DNA from: JBGCED01 sp045106055
Lineage (GTDB): Bacteria > Pseudomonadota > Alphaproteobacteria > CBDDJK01
NCBI GenBank assembly: GCA_045106055.1
Contig: JBGCED010000025.1
Location: 1-64,000, forward strand
Direction of reading: 5' to 3'
Length of the DNA: 64,000 nt
Position numbers and translations under genes: made by a program. Below, one piece after another: positions 25,907 to 36,390 of the stretch (within the stretch, counting starts at the first letter, position 1; each line of letters begins with the position of its first letter). The notes under the pieces are model-generated. The model was not told the DNA's origin, made no database searches, and saw nothing but the letters and a program-made list of their open reading frames with translations.

Positions 25907-27019
25907 CTATTGCTCTTTCCTGGTTAACGCCAAAATCATGCCAAGGGTCACCCCTGTTGCAAGCACTGAACTGCCGCCAAATGATAAAAAAGGAAAAGTC
26001 ATGCCCTTTGGGGGGATTATGCTAAGCGCGGTTGCCATATTAATAACAGATTGCAGGCAAAATTGGGTAATTAAGCCCATGCTTGCCAGCTGAGCAAATA
26101 TGTCATTCAATTTAAGGGTCTTATAAAAGGCACGAAAGATCAGCCCCGCCAAAGCGATCATCAAGATCGTGCAGGCAACCAGCCCAAACTCTTCGCCAAT
26201 CACGGCAAAAATATAATCATTATGCCCGTCTGGGATGCTGTTTTTATACGCCCCCTCGCCAGGGCCTGTTCCAAATAGCCCGCCAGAGGCAAAAGCGCGC
26301 TGGGCTGTATAGCTTTGGGTGACAACACTGGAATGGTCAACAAACAGAAATCCATCAATGCGATTTTTAAAATAACTAACATTGTGATAGGCTCTAAACA
26401 CAGCGAAAAAGCCCAATAGCGCAAATAAAATCATGGATTTCAGCCCCCAGCCCCCAAGAAATAAAATGACAACAAAGATGCTGGTTAAAATAAAAGTTTG
26501 CCCAAAATCAGGCTGGGTAACAACCGTGATTGCAACCAGCCCATAAATTATAAAAGCAATTGTAAAACTTGGAAGCTCTTTTTCCTTGAATCTTGAACTG
26601 ATTACCCATGCAATGATAATGGCAAAGCTTGGTTTTAAAATTTCAGTTGGCTGAAAGGTAAGCCCAAATAATCCAAGCCACCGCTGTGCGCCTTTGACTT
26701 CCACCCCAATCAGATGGGTTAATACAACCATGGTAAAGGCAAGTCCAAATAACAAAATGCCAAATCGCCTGATTTGATCTTTTGATAGAAAAGACAAAAT
26801 AATCATAATGGTAATCGCCCCAATGAGCATTGTAACTTGCTTAATAAGCATAAGAAGCGGGCTTTTATCATTCGAAAAATCCAAGGTCGCACTTATTGTA
26901 AAGGCAAGCCAAATGCCCGTCAGCGCCAATAATAAACAGCCGACCAAAGCAACACGATCCACCGTCAACCACCATTTGCCAAGAATCGAATTATCATTTC
27001 TGGAGATGATGTTAAACAT
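25907..27019 (-). CDS. ftsW: SEDS peptidoglycan polymerase FtsW
   Basis: Septal glycosyltransferase of the SEDS family, working with FtsI. About ten membrane helices; conserved regions GAQRWLGLFGLTFQPTEILKPSF, VTQPDFGQTFIL, GLFGTGPGEGAYKNSIPDGHNDYIFAVIGEEFG and PPKGMTFPFLSFGGSS, which include the catalytic-site Asp in the QPDFG segment. 370 aa. The start codon shares one base with the murD stop (TGATG), indicating coupled translation within the dcw operon. Confidence 0.96.
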   Translation of the reverse strand: MFNIISRNDNSILGKWWLTVDRVALVGCLLLALTGIWLAFTISATLDFSNDKSPLLMLIKQVTMLIGAITIMIILSFLSKDQIRRFGILLFGLAFTMVVLTHLIGVEVKGAQRWLGLFGLTFQPTEILKPSFAIIIAWVISSRFKEKELPSFTIAFIIYGLVAITVVTQPDFGQTFILTSIFVVILFLGGWGLKSMILFALLGFFAVFRAYHNVSYFKNRIDGFLFVDHSSVVTQSYTAQRAFASGGLFGTGPGEGAYKNSIPDGHNDYIFAVIGEEFGLVACTILMIALAGLIFRAFYKTLKLNDIFAQLASMGLITQFCLQSVINMATALSIIPPKGMTFPFLSFGGSSVLATGVTLGMILALTRKEQ

Positions 27020-28398
27020 CAGCTTTGATCCTTTGAATCTTCGGCTAGATCAGGTCTTGCCGCCGCGATTACCTTTAGTTTTTCAATAAAATCACGCCCG
27101 CGATGTTCAAAATCTTCGTAAGCATCAAAGGATGCACAAGCGGGGGATAATAAAATTACAGGATGATCGCCATTATCGGTAAATGCCGCGTGCCATGCTT
27201 GCTCTATGGCATCGCTTAGCGATATGGCATGATGGGTTTCAATGCGGCGATTGATGAAAGCATCAAGTTCATGTGCAGCATCGCCAATTAAAAAAACTTG
27301 TTTGATATTTTCAAAATGGGGGGTAAGCACATCATACGCACCTTGCTTTGACAATCCGCCCGCGATCCAAAAAATATCATCAAAACAGGCAAGCGCCTTT
27401 GCCGCAGATTCTGGGTTGGTTGCCTTGGAATCATTATAAAAGCGTATTTTTCCATAATGCGCGACTTTTTGCAAACGATGATCAAGCCCGCGAAAGCCTT
27501 GAATGCCTTGTATGATCTGGGCTTGATTCATGCCCAAATGCGCGCAGATAAAATAACAGGCTTTGATATTTTGTTGATTATGATCCCCTGGTAAATATTC
27601 AAGCTGGCCAAGCGTTTTTTGAGCGGCAGCGGGCAGGGTTTCTTCAGCTAGCCCTTTAAGCTGATAAGGCGTGCTGGCAACCGCTTTGCTGTTAAATATT
27701 TTTTGTGTTAAAGCATCATCATTGCCCAGCAAGGCAAGCCCATCAGGCAGCATTAAATCAAGCAATTTTGCTTTTGCGGCTGCGTAATTATCTAGGCTTT
27801 TGTGATAATCCAAATGATCGGGCGTGATGTTTAAAATCACCCCCGCCGCCAGCTTAAGGTCTTTGATCGTTTCCAGCTGATAGGATGATAATTCCAAAAC
27901 ATAAACCCCGCCTTGTGCAAGTGGCGGTAAATTTAAGGCAGCAACCCCCAAATTTCCGCCCGCTGCAACTGCAAACCCCGCCATTGACAGGCAATGGGCA
28001 ATCAGCGCGGTCGTTGTGGATTTTCCATTGGTGCCAGTAATGCCAATAAAATGGCATTGCGGGTTTGCCAAATATAATAAATCAATATCGCTTAATCGCG
28101 GAATGTTAAGCCGCTGCGCTTCCTTAATTAGCGGGTGATCTTGCGGGATGCCAGGGGATAGAATAAGCGCGCTTGCCGTTTGAAGCTGCGCAAAATCACG
28201 GCTTGCATGGTGAAACTCTATTTGCTGCTGATCGGGCTTTAAGTGCTGCTGCGCCCGCGCCAAACCTGCTTCATAATCGTCAAAGGCAAGAATGTCTGCG
28301 CCGCCAGCCAGCAGCGCATGAATGGCAGCAATCCCCGTGCGTCCAAGCCCCAATATGGCGACTGTATTTCCATTAAAGCTGTTTATTTTCTGTTGCAT
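27019..28398 (-). CDS. murD: UDP-N-acetylmuramoyl-L-alanine--D-glutamate ligase
   Basis: Adds D-Glu to the stem peptide. N-terminal domain VAILGLGRTGIAAIHAL, LILSPGIPQDHPLI; ATP loop GITGTNGKSTTTALIAH; LELSSYQLETI and LNITPDHLDYHKSLDNYAAAK; C-terminal RFYNDSKATNPESAAKAL and ILLSPACASFDAYEDFEHRGRDF. All are MurD motifs. 459 aa is normal. mraY lies 10 bp upstream and ftsW overlaps by one base downstream. Confidence 0.96.
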   Translation of the reverse strand: MQQKINSFNGNTVAILGLGRTGIAAIHALLAGGADILAFDDYEAGLARAQQHLKPDQQQIEFHHASRDFAQLQTASALILSPGIPQDHPLIKEAQRLNIPRLSDIDLLYLANPQCHFIGITGTNGKSTTTALIAHCLSMAGFAVAAGGNLGVAALNLPPLAQGGVYVLELSSYQLETIKDLKLAAGVILNITPDHLDYHKSLDNYAAAKAKLLDLMLPDGLALLGNDDALTQKIFNSKAVASTPYQLKGLAEETLPAAAQKTLGQLEYLPGDHNQQNIKACYFICAHLGMNQAQIIQGIQGFRGLDHRLQKVAHYGKIRFYNDSKATNPESAAKALACFDDIFWIAGGLSKQGAYDVLTPHFENIKQVFLIGDAAHELDAFINRRIETHHAISLSDAIEQAWHAAFTDNGDHPVILLSPACASFDAYEDFEHRGRDFIEKLKVIAAARPDLAEDSKDQS

Positions 28399-28408
28399 AA
28401 GCCTATAT

Positions 28409-29494
28409 CTAGCGCAATTTTAAGGTTGCAAGTCCGATCATTGCCAGAATAAGTGCAATGATCCAAAAGCGGATGACGATGGTTGGTTCTGACCAGCCCT
28501 TTTTTTCAAAATGATGATGAAGCGGTGCCATCCTAAAGACGCGCTTTCCTGTAAGCTTAAAGGATGCAACTTGAATGATGACCGATACCGCTTCCAGCAC
28601 GAACAGTCCGCCAATAATGGCAAGCACAATCTCGTGCTTGGTGACCATCGCGATTGCCCCAAGCGCGCCGCCAAGCGCAAGCGATCCTGTATCGCCCATA
28701 AAAACTTGAGCGGGCGGGGCATTAAACCATAAAAATCCAAGCCCGCCACCAATCATCGCCCCGCAAATGATCGCAAGCTCGCCCGCGCCATCCACATAAA
28801 ATAATTGCAGATAATTGGCGTAAATCGCGTTCCCCACCAGATAAGAGATAAAGCCAAAACACCCCGCAGCAATCATCACAGGACCAATCGCCAGCCCATC
28901 CAAGCCATCGGTTAAATTGACCGCATTGGATGATCCAATCAGCACCACCATCAAAAACGGGATATAGAAATATCCAAAATTTAAAGTAAATTCTTTCAAG
29001 AAAGGCACAGAAAGATGGCTGTCAATCATGTCGGGGGCGGTGGCTTGATATAGAATGATTGCCATGATGCTAATCACGCTTTGGGCAAGCAATTTATAGC
29101 GCCCTTTTAGCCCTTTGGAATTTTTCTTGGTGATTTTCAAATAATCATCGGCGAACCCAATCAGCCCAAAGCCAAAAGTCACCAAACACACAACCCAAAT
29201 ATAAATATCGGTTAAATCTGCCCATAATAAAACAGAAATGCCCATTGCAAGCAAGATTAACATCCCGCCCATGCTTGGTGTGCCGTGCTTTGCAAGATGC
29301 GTTTCTGGTGTATCCTCGCGAATATTGCTGTTGCCAGCTTGTTTGGCGCGCAACCACCCAATCAGCTTTGGCCCAAGATAGAAGCTTAACAGAATCGCGG
29401 TTAATATTGCCCCGCCAGTTCGGAAGGTCAAATAGCGAAACAGGTTAAAGCCTGACCAAATGTCACTTAATTCGGGTTGAAGCAGAAAAAACAT
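28409..29494 (-). CDS. mraY: Phospho-N-acetylmuramoyl-pentapeptide transferase
   Basis: Integral membrane enzyme transferring phospho-MurNAc-pentapeptide to undecaprenyl phosphate (lipid I). About ten helices; MraY hallmarks include [62 protein letters not shown] and [15 protein letters not shown]. 361 aa is exactly the usual length. Start shares one base with the murF stop (TGATG). Confidence 0.97.
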   Translation of the reverse strand: MFFLLQPELSDIWSGFNLFRYLTFRTGGAILTAILLSFYLGPKLIGWLRAKQAGNSNIREDTPETHLAKHGTPSMGGMLILLAMGISVLLWADLTDIYIWVVCLVTFGFGLIGFADDYLKITKKNSKGLKGRYKLLAQSVISIMAIILYQATAPDMIDSHLSVPFLKEFTLNFGYFYIPFLMVVLIGSSNAVNLTDGLDGLAIGPVMIAAGCFGFISYLVGNAIYANYLQLFYVDGAGELAIICGAMIGGGLGFLWFNAPPAQVFMGDTGSLALGGALGAIAMVTKHEIVLAIIGGLFVLEAVSVIIQVASFKLTGKRVFRMAPLHHHFEKKGWSEPTIVIRFWIIALILAMIGLATLKLR

Positions 29495-30984
29495 CAGGAT
29501 GTTTCCTTTGGGGCTTGTGTAAATTCATCAATCAAATGGCTTAATTTTGCCGAATTTGATCCCTTGACCAAGATAAAATCATGCGGCTTAACAAGGGATT
29601 TTATATCGTATAGCAGCGCATTAACATCTTTGAAAAACAGGCATTTGCTGCGGTGATCCAAGGAATAATTGGAAGCACCCTGATTGAAATCACCTTGATA
29701 TGAATCATTTAACATCTGCATATTTTTATTGCTTATTATGTCCTTGCCCACCAGCCATATCTGATCCAGAATCATTCCAGTTAATGCAGCAGCAATGCTT
29801 GTATAATGATCTTGTGCCATGCCGCCCAATTCGGCAAAATCCCCAAGAATGACGATTTTACGCCCCTTATGGGCAACAGCATCAAAATGTTTCAGCGCAG
29901 CTTTTACTGCAATTGGACTTGCATTATATGATTCATCAATCAATGTAACGGGGAAATCATAGCGATTGGATATTATTTTATTGCCGCGTCCTTTTGGAAT
30001 TTCAAAAGCGCGCAGCGCATCAAGCCCTGTTTGCACCGATAATCCCAGCGCATCAAGCACAGGCGCAACCGATGATAGGGTAATGGCAAGCCCATCGCTG
30101 ATGGCCGCTATGTTTAGCGTGTAATCATTGCTTTTATGATGAATATTGGCGGTAAGCTGATCTGGATTGGATGCGATATGATCAAGGTGAAAATCCGCCT
30201 GCGGGTGCTTGCCAAAGCTGGTAAGGGCGCAATTTTGATGTTGCGTTTTTTTAAAAATCAAAGGGTAATAAGGGGATTCGCGAAGTGCGATCAAATGTCC
30301 CTTTGGGCTAAGCCCATCGGCGATTTCAAGCTTTGCCAGCGCAATATCTTGGGGATGATCAAAATTTTCACTATGGGCAGAGGCAATATTGGTGATCAGC
30401 GCAATGTCTGGGCGCGCAAGATGTGATAGGAAATGAATCTCGCCCGCGTGATTCATGCCCATCTCAAAAATGCCATATTCTGTTTCAAGCTTCATGCGCG
30501 CTAGGGATAGCGGCATCCCAATATGATTGTTTAAATTGCCCTTTGTGGCGTGAACCGCCCCAAATTTAGCAAGCGCAAGTGCAAGCGCGCTTGTTGCCCC
30601 TGTTTTGCCGACCGATCCTGTAATGCCAATGATTTTTGCTGCGGATTGATTGCGGCGATGGCGTGCAAGGTCTTGCAATGCTTCCAAGCAATCTTGGACT
30701 TTAATCAAAGGGATAGCAGCGTTGATATGCGCAAGATCAATTGTTTCGGCGCGCCTTTGATCGATCAGCACGCAAGCTGCGCCCTTATCAATCGCAGCCT
30801 TTATATGATCATGCCCATCATGGTTATCCCCGATTAAGGGAATAAATAAATCACCTTTGGCAAGGGTTCTGGTGTCAATCGAAATGCCCATGATTGGCTG
30901 CATAGGCTTATCTGAAATCGGATGATATAATGCGCCCTTTACCGCATCAATAATATCCGCTATTTTCCATAATTCTGCCATCAT
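29494..30984 (-). CDS. murF: UDP-MurNAc-tripeptide--D-alanyl-D-alanine ligase
   Basis: Adds D-Ala-D-Ala (the Ddl product) to the nascent stem peptide. N-terminal MurF domain ([26 protein letters not shown]), ATP loop [54 protein letters not shown], and the C-terminal domain with [20 protein letters not shown] and LGDFAELG. 496 aa, slightly long, with an insertion near residues 415-450 ([20 protein letters not shown]). Start overlaps the murE stop as ATGA. Confidence 0.95.
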   Translation of the reverse strand: MMAELWKIADIIDAVKGALYHPISDKPMQPIMGISIDTRTLAKGDLFIPLIGDNHDGHDHIKAAIDKGAACVLIDQRRAETIDLAHINAAIPLIKVQDCLEALQDLARHRRNQSAAKIIGITGSVGKTGATSALALALAKFGAVHATKGNLNNHIGMPLSLARMKLETEYGIFEMGMNHAGEIHFLSHLARPDIALITNIASAHSENFDHPQDIALAKLEIADGLSPKGHLIALRESPYYPLIFKKTQHQNCALTSFGKHPQADFHLDHIASNPDQLTANIHHKSNDYTLNIAAISDGLAITLSSVAPVLDALGLSVQTGLDALRAFEIPKGRGNKIISNRYDFPVTLIDESYNASPIAVKAALKHFDAVAHKGRKIVILGDFAELGGMAQDHYTSIAAALTGMILDQIWLVGKDIISNKNMQMLNDSYQGDFNQGASNYSLDHRSKCLFFKDVNALLYDIKSLVKPHDFILVKGSNSAKLSHLIDEFTQAPKETS

Positions 30985-32486
30985 ACTTCTTCCGATAATG
31001 CGCGTTCAATGATCTGCTTATCGCTAAAAGGCACGGATTTTCCATTGCTAATTTGAACGGTTTCATGCCCCTTTCCTGCAACAATCAAGCAATCATCAGC
31101 CCCTAATTTGCTGATGGCGTGCCTTATCGCCTTAGCGCGATCGCCAATTTCGGTTGCATGCTTACATTTTGTCATAATCATGCTGCGAATATGCGCAGGG
31201 TCTTCATCGCGTGGATTATCGTCTGTAATGATAATATGATCGGCATTTTGCGCGGCGATCTTTCCCATAATTGCGCGTTTTTCCTGATCGCGATTGCCGC
31301 CGCAACCAAATACCACATGCAATTTACCCTTAAAATATGGGCGCACATCGCCAAGCACCACCGATAGCGCATCTGGTGTATGGGCGTAATCGACAAAGAT
31401 GCTGCCACCATTCTGGGTCTGCCCAATCCATTCCATGCGCCCCGCAACCGCATGAAGCCCGCGCAGATAATGACCGATGGAGGTGGGTGAAAACCCGCTT
31501 GCTAGGGCAAGCCCCACGGCAGCAAGCATGTTTTTAAGCTGGAATCTGCCAATTAACCCAACAAATACATTAAATTTATAGTCTTGCAAGATGCTTAAAC
31601 TTACCAGCGTTCCTGTTTGCAAGGTTTTATAAGAAGTGATTTTAAGATCGGCATCCCCTTCATCTTCTGGCAGCGCATAGGTCAGCTTGAATAAATGACG
31701 CTGTTTAACTAGCGGGCTTAAATCCTTTTCTGCGCGCGATCCAGCTTGCAGCACCATACAGCCGCCTGCGACCAGAATATCTGTAAATAAGCGATATTTA
31801 GCAGCGCGGTATGTTTCCATATCGCCGTGATAATCCAAATGATCATGCGATAGGTTGGTAAAGGCTGCTGCCATAATCTTAATGCCATCAAGGCGATATT
31901 GCGCCAATCCATGGCTGGATGCTTCCATCGCCAAACATTGAACATCCTTATTTGCAAGCATGGCAAGAATTTGCGCAAGTTCCGCAGGATCAGGCGTGGT
32001 TAGCGCATGGTGAAATACAGGCAAATCATTCCCAAGATGATGGGGGTGGGTAATCACCCCCATCGTGCCAATGCTGGCAGTGGTGCAAGCTTGCATTTCA
32101 AAAAGCTGGCGGTAAAATTCAACAACCGAGCTTTTGCCATTTGTTCCCGTCACGGCAACCACGCGATCAGGCTGGCTTTTCTTGCCCTTGCTGGCAAAAT
32201 GCCTTGCAAGCAGGCTAAGCACCAATCGCGCATTTTCAACCTGTATGAATTTACAGTCTTTTGCTGCTTGATGGGCTGCTTGATGAGGTGCTTGATAAGC
32301 AGGGCTGGCTTCAAACAGAATCGCGCTTGCCCCTTTTTCAATGGCTGCATTGATATAATCCGCGCCATTATGGGTGCTGCCTTTAAGGGCAATATAAAGA
32401 TCGCCAGCTTCAAGATTGCGGCTATCATGGCTGATATTGGTGGCTTCAGGCGGCAGTTGCGCGATTAATGCGTTGATGTTAATCAT
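30981..32486 (-). CDS. murE: UDP-MurNAc-L-Ala-D-Glu--meso-diaminopimelate ligase
   Basis: Adds the third residue of the stem peptide. The DNPR motif (IITDDNPRDEDPAHIR) identifies the meso-DAP-specific class rather than the lysine class. Other motifs: ISHDSRNLEAGDLYIALKG, ATP loop AVTGTNGKSSVVEFYRQLF, EASSHGLAQYRLDGI, FTNLSHDHLDYHGDMETYRAAK and the end VAGKGHETVQI. 501 aa is normal. A run of short Ala/His/Gln codons near residue 65-72 (APHQAAHQAAKD) looks like a small local repeat. It follows ftsI by 3 bp. Confidence 0.96.
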   Translation of the reverse strand: MININALIAQLPPEATNISHDSRNLEAGDLYIALKGSTHNGADYINAAIEKGASAILFEASPAYQAPHQAAHQAAKDCKFIQVENARLVLSLLARHFASKGKKSQPDRVVAVTGTNGKSSVVEFYRQLFEMQACTTASIGTMGVITHPHHLGNDLPVFHHALTTPDPAELAQILAMLANKDVQCLAMEASSHGLAQYRLDGIKIMAAAFTNLSHDHLDYHGDMETYRAAKYRLFTDILVAGGCMVLQAGSRAEKDLSPLVKQRHLFKLTYALPEDEGDADLKITSYKTLQTGTLVSLSILQDYKFNVFVGLIGRFQLKNMLAAVGLALASGFSPTSIGHYLRGLHAVAGRMEWIGQTQNGGSIFVDYAHTPDALSVVLGDVRPYFKGKLHVVFGCGGNRDQEKRAIMGKIAAQNADHIIITDDNPRDEDPAHIRSMIMTKCKHATEIGDRAKAIRHAISKLGADDCLIVAGKGHETVQISNGKSVPFSDKQIIERALSEEV

Positions 32487-32489
32487 TTA

Positions 32490-34424
32490 TTACCCTCCAT
32501 GCCCGTCAAGCGCAATATGAATTGCCTTGGTCATTAACGGGTCAAAATCATCTGGATCACTGCCGATAGGATGATAGGGCGCAATCGCATATAGTCCAAT
32601 CATGGCGTTGATAATTTCTTTTACCAGCGGGGCAGCCGTCCAGCCACTGGTTGCAAAACCGTGAGTTTCCTTGATGCCCTTGGGTTCATCAATCAGACCA
32701 TAGACCAAATATTGCGGATCATCCATCGGAAAGGCAGCAATAAAGCTGTTGCGATTCTTGTTTCCATATTTGCCATCTGCGTTTAATTTTGATGCTGTGC
32801 CTGTTTTACCGCCAATATAATAGCCTGGAATCTCAGCCTTTTTGCCAGAGCCATAAATCATATTAAGCCGCATTAATTGCCGTATTTGGGTTTGGCTTTC
32901 AGCGGAAATAAGCGGTTCAAACTTTTTATTTTCAAAATCTTCTGCGCTTTGCTTTAGCAAGGTTGGCTGCGTATAGCCCTTTGTGCCAATCAAGCCGCCA
33001 ATGCTTGCAGCAAGCGCCATCGGCGATGTGGCAAAGCCATGACCATAAGCAATGGAATAAGCCCTTGTTCTGTTCCATGGGGAAAGATAGTTTGCTTGCT
33101 TGCAATTGCCAATTTCGCTTGGCGCACAATCGGTTAGGTGAATGGCGTTAAAAAAATCCTTTTGGGCTGCTGCGCCGACCTTATCCGCCATCAAAGCAGA
33201 AGCGATGTTGGACGAAAAAACAAAGGTTTCAGCAACATTTAAGGGGCGTTTTTTAGGGTGAAAGTCGCGAATATAATTTCTACCAAGCCGTAAAGGGTTG
33301 GTCGCATCATGGATGTCGGTTAATGCGCCATTGCCGCGATCCAAATAAAGGGCGGTATTGATGATTTTAAGCACTGAACCAAGTTCCAATGCGTCATCAA
33401 CCATGACATTACGCTGTGCAGGATGATCGGGCGAAAGCGGGCGATCTGGATCAAAATCAGGCAGCGATATATTGGTTAATATTTCGCCCGTTTTGATGTT
33501 CATCACCAGCACCCCACCAGCCAATGCGCTGAATTTATCAATATAAGTTCCCAGAATTTGATGTGATTTTGCTTGCAATCTTGTATCAATCGACAGGATA
33601 AGGGGTTGATCTGGATGGGCGGTTAAACGCGTTTCAAAAGCGCGCTCTGCGCCCATCAACCCTTTATGTACATTGATTGTTTTGCCGTCCCTTACAACAT
33701 CAGCAAAACCAGGATAGCCCACAACATGGCTGGTGATGGGCTGGGTTAGGGCGCGCGATTCTGATTTTTCCCATGTAAGATGCGGAAAGCCCAGCCCGTG
33801 AATGCGCTGATAAAGCGATGGGGCGATTTTGGTAAAAAGCCTGAAACGGCTTTTTCGATCTTTGATGCGTTCATAAAGCGCGTTAGGGTCAATTTTATCC
33901 GCTTTATTTTCAATATCCATATTTAATATTTCAGCCAAATGCGAGGCAACATATTCTGCGCTATAAAGCGGTTGTTCCTGATAATAGAGATCCCGCGTTT
34001 CTAAATTTGATGCAAGCATCATCCCGTTTCGATCCAAAATATCCGCCCGTTTGCTAATTCTTGGGCGCTCTTTAATTGTTGGCAGCGGTTGTTCTGCGCG
34101 AATTCCATAATCTTCGGGGCGCAAATGGCTGGTTTTCACAATGCCATGTGCGATAAATGCAAATGCAATGAACATCACAAATGCAACCATAAATGCACGC
34201 GCCCTTGCTTGTATATGATGGCTGCTAAGGGCGTTTTTCTTATCGCCTATCCTTGAATCTTCGTCTGCTAGATCTGCAAAATACAGCGCAGAGGCAGCAC
34301 CATTTTCAGCAGCAAAATCGCCATATTCTGATTGCCGCGCCTGATCTGGGCCCTGATCCTGATCTTGTTGATCAGAAGAAAGCGTAAAAAAATCAGCAAC
34401 TGGTTTAAACGGATTATGGGTCAT
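32490..34424 (-). CDS. ftsI: Penicillin-binding protein FtsI (septal transpeptidase, PBP3)
   Basis: Monofunctional septal transpeptidase paired with FtsW. An unusually long, acidic cytoplasmic tail of about 70 residues precedes one membrane helix (AFMVAFVMFIAFAFIAHGIV). A PBP dimerisation region follows (KRADILDRNGMMLA), then the transpeptidase domain with SVLK (in DALELGSVLKII), SSN (in VFSSNIASAL) and KTG (in YIGGKTGTASK). 644 aa is within the class B range, at the long end. ftsL is just upstream (4-bp gap) and murE downstream. Confidence 0.94.
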   Translation of the reverse strand: MTHNPFKPVADFFTLSSDQQDQDQGPDQARQSEYGDFAAENGAASALYFADLADEDSRIGDKKNALSSHHIQARARAFMVAFVMFIAFAFIAHGIVKTSHLRPEDYGIRAEQPLPTIKERPRISKRADILDRNGMMLASNLETRDLYYQEQPLYSAEYVASHLAEILNMDIENKADKIDPNALYERIKDRKSRFRLFTKIAPSLYQRIHGLGFPHLTWEKSESRALTQPITSHVVGYPGFADVVRDGKTINVHKGLMGAERAFETRLTAHPDQPLILSIDTRLQAKSHQILGTYIDKFSALAGGVLVMNIKTGEILTNISLPDFDPDRPLSPDHPAQRNVMVDDALELGSVLKIINTALYLDRGNGALTDIHDATNPLRLGRNYIRDFHPKKRPLNVAETFVFSSNIASALMADKVGAAAQKDFFNAIHLTDCAPSEIGNCKQANYLSPWNRTRAYSIAYGHGFATSPMALAASIGGLIGTKGYTQPTLLKQSAEDFENKKFEPLISAESQTQIRQLMRLNMIYGSGKKAEIPGYYIGGKTGTASKLNADGKYGNKNRNSFIAAFPMDDPQYLVYGLIDEPKGIKETHGFATSGWTAAPLVKEIINAMIGLYAIAPYHPIGSDPDDFDPLMTKAIHIALDGHGG

Positions 34425-34428
34425 GGTT

Positions 34429-34773
34429 TTAATTCTTGAACGCTTGTGTGCTGGGCGCTTGAGCGTAATCTTTTATTCCGTAATGGGTGGTTAATTTATC
34501 CAGTGAAAAAATCTGTTCGGGCGTGATTTCAACCATGTGCGGCAGAATGCGCGCCGATTTCTCTAAAATACGGCTGGGCGTGGTTAAATATTCCCAATCC
34601 CGCTTATAGGCTTCAATCAAGGCGCGCTCTTGTGCGATTTTGCGGTTAATCTCATTGATTTCGTCTTCAAGCAATTTTGCCTGACGGTTGGTATAGCTTA
34701 AAAACACAATCGCCCCCATCAATGCCGCCAAGATCAGCCAGTTAAAATGCGCCATTTTGAATTTTTCAAACAT
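34429..34773 (-). CDS. ftsL: Cell division protein FtsL
   Basis: Small bitopic protein: a single helix (WLILAALMGAIVFLSYTN) followed by a coiled coil rich in Glu/Leu/Ile (KLLEDEINEINRKIAQERALIEAYKRDWEYLTTPSRI), the pattern of FtsL, which bridges FtsQ/FtsB to FtsI and FtsW. The TPSRI motif is common in alphaproteobacterial FtsL. Identification rests on this pattern and on position between rsmH and ftsI, since FtsL is poorly conserved. The start overlaps the rsmH stop by 8 bp. Confidence 0.88.
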   Translation of the reverse strand: MFEKFKMAHFNWLILAALMGAIVFLSYTNRQAKLLEDEINEINRKIAQERALIEAYKRDWEYLTTPSRILEKSARILPHMVEITPEQIFSLDKLTTHYGIKDYAQAPSTQAFKN

Positions 34774-35782
34774 GATGATATGCCTTATTTGCAGCTAAGG
34801 GGGCGGGATGATCAATTTTAACCGCAACCCGCAATTTTGCCGATCTGGAGCGAATATTTTCACTAAGCTCGTCTTGACTTGCAGTATAAGGCTTGCGGTT
34901 AATGATCTTCAAGCTGGGTGTTTTTAACGGGTTTTCGGGGCGATAGCGTGACCCGCCGCCGCCAATATCGCTATGATGGCGCATAAATTGCTTCACAATG
35001 CGATCTTCAAGTGAATGAAAGCTGACCACCAGCAATTTGCCATTAATTTTTAGCAGATGAAGCGCTTGCATTAAGGCGGTCTCCAGCTGCTTCAATTCTT
35101 GATTAACCGCAATGCGGATTGCTTGAAAACTGCGGGTTGCGGGATGGATTTGTTTGCCTGATCCTTTTTTGTTGCGGCCGCGCGGCATGATATCCTCAAT
35201 CAGGCTTGCCAAGGCTTGGGTGGTTGATAATCTTGTGCCTTGCGCTTTTAATTCCATTTGTTTTTTAACAATGGCAGCCGCAATTTTGCGCGCTTGGCGT
35301 TCTTCGCCATAATGATATAGAATATCGGCCAGGGACGCTTCATCAATATTTTCCAGCAAATCGGCTGCGCTTTGCCCCGATTGGCTCATCCGCATGTCTA
35401 AGGGTCCGTCTTTTGCAAAAGAAAAGCCGCGTTCCGCTTGATCTAATTGCGGGGAAGACACGCCAAGATCAAATATGATGCCATCAAAACCCGCAAAGTC
35501 AGGCGTGTGAATGGATTGAAGCGGGCAAGTGGAAAGCTGATCCCTCATCTGATCAAAACAGCTTTCAATGCCATAAAATCGTCCGCTAAATTGCGCCGAT
35601 AACGCATCCATATAAGATAGCGCAGCAGGATCGCGATCAAAGCCAATCACGCTGCAATGCGCTGCTTCCAGCATGGCTTTGCTATAACCGCCAACCCCAA
35701 AGGTTGCATCAATATAATGCCCTTGCGTTTTGCATTCCAACTGCTTCATCACATCAGGCAGCATAACGGGGTAATGTTGCAT
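34766..35782 (-). CDS. rsmH: 16S rRNA (cytosine1402-N4)-methyltransferase
   Basis: SAM-dependent methylation of 16S rRNA C1402. Motifs: HYPVMLPDVMKQL, YIDATFGVGGYSKAML (SAM loop), VIGFDRDPAA, FDGIIFDLGVSSPQLDQAERGFSFAKDGPLDMRM and the C-terminal LLVVSFHSLEDRIVKQFM. The open frame reaches 36007 but its first 75 codons run over mraZ in another frame. The ATG at 35782 (MQHYPVML) has AAGGGG just upstream and starts 10 bp after the mraZ stop. 338 aa from there. Confidence 0.95.
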   Translation of the reverse strand: MQHYPVMLPDVMKQLECKTQGHYIDATFGVGGYSKAMLEAAHCSVIGFDRDPAALSYMDALSAQFSGRFYGIESCFDQMRDQLSTCPLQSIHTPDFAGFDGIIFDLGVSSPQLDQAERGFSFAKDGPLDMRMSQSGQSAADLLENIDEASLADILYHYGEERQARKIAAAIVKKQMELKAQGTRLSTTQALASLIEDIMPRGRNKKGSGKQIHPATRSFQAIRIAVNQELKQLETALMQALHLLKINGKLLVVSFHSLEDRIVKQFMRHHSDIGGGGSRYRPENPLKTPSLKIINRKPYTASQDELSENIRSRSAKLRVAVKIDHPAPLAANKAYHHV

Positions 35783-35792
35783 ATTTTTCCCC

Positions 35793-36302
35793 TTATCTGT
35801 TTTCATCTTTGCGTAATTGATCAAGCGCAGCCCAGCCCGCCTCAAGCTGATCTGGATCTGCGGGCGAACAATCTTGAACCCATGCAAGATGGGGTTCGCT
35901 TTGGCGAATTTCAAAGGTTTCCCCGCGCCCAACAAACAAGCATTGCCCCTTAATTTGAGCATGGGTTTGAAATGATTTTGGCAATAAAAACCGCCCCGAT
36001 TGGTCAAGGCTGATGCGCTGTGCTTTCGCCATATAAAAATCTTCCATTATTTTTCGCTGTGCGCTTAAACGCGGCAATCGTGCAATGTCGCGCCCAAGCT
36101 GTTCCATATAAGGATGGTCGCATCCTTCCAAATAATGGTTGCTGGTGGGCGATGGGTAAAGATAGAAAAATCCAAAAGGATCATCAGGATTTGAAGCCAG
36201 CTGGTCTGCCGCTTGAACAAGCCCGACACGATAAGAAGCAGGCAGCGATACACGCCCCTTGCGATCTAGCTTATTATCATAGCTGCCTGTAAATAACGCC
36301 AT
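35793..36302 (-). CDS. mraZ: Transcriptional regulator MraZ
   Basis: First gene of the dcw cluster. Two AbrB/SpoVT-like swapped-hairpin repeats: the first starts FTGSYDNKLDRKGRVSLPASYR, the second contains KAQRISLDQSGRFLLPKSF. In characterised bacteria MraZ forms a ring and represses its own operon by binding TGGG-type direct repeats in the promoter region. A matching decamer array lies 89-123 bp upstream of this start. 169 aa is slightly longer than usual (about 150). The ATG is followed by GCGTTATTT. Confidence 0.95.
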   Translation of the reverse strand: MALFTGSYDNKLDRKGRVSLPASYRVGLVQAADQLASNPDDPFGFFYLYPSPTSNHYLEGCDHPYMEQLGRDIARLPRLSAQRKIMEDFYMAKAQRISLDQSGRFLLPKSFQTHAQIKGQCLFVGRGETFEIRQSEPHLAWVQDCSPADPDQLEAGWAALDQLRKDENR

Positions 36303-36390
36303 TTTCTGTTTAACCTAATTTAAGCATTCTGCCTGTTTTTTTATGCTAAATCATTAAACAATTATATGCGTGTAAAGTCAATGATATTTA

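Noticed and set aside
35783..36007. 75-residue N-terminal extension of RsmH
   Set aside because: It runs through mraZ in another frame; the family N-terminus and a strong ribosome site are at 35782.
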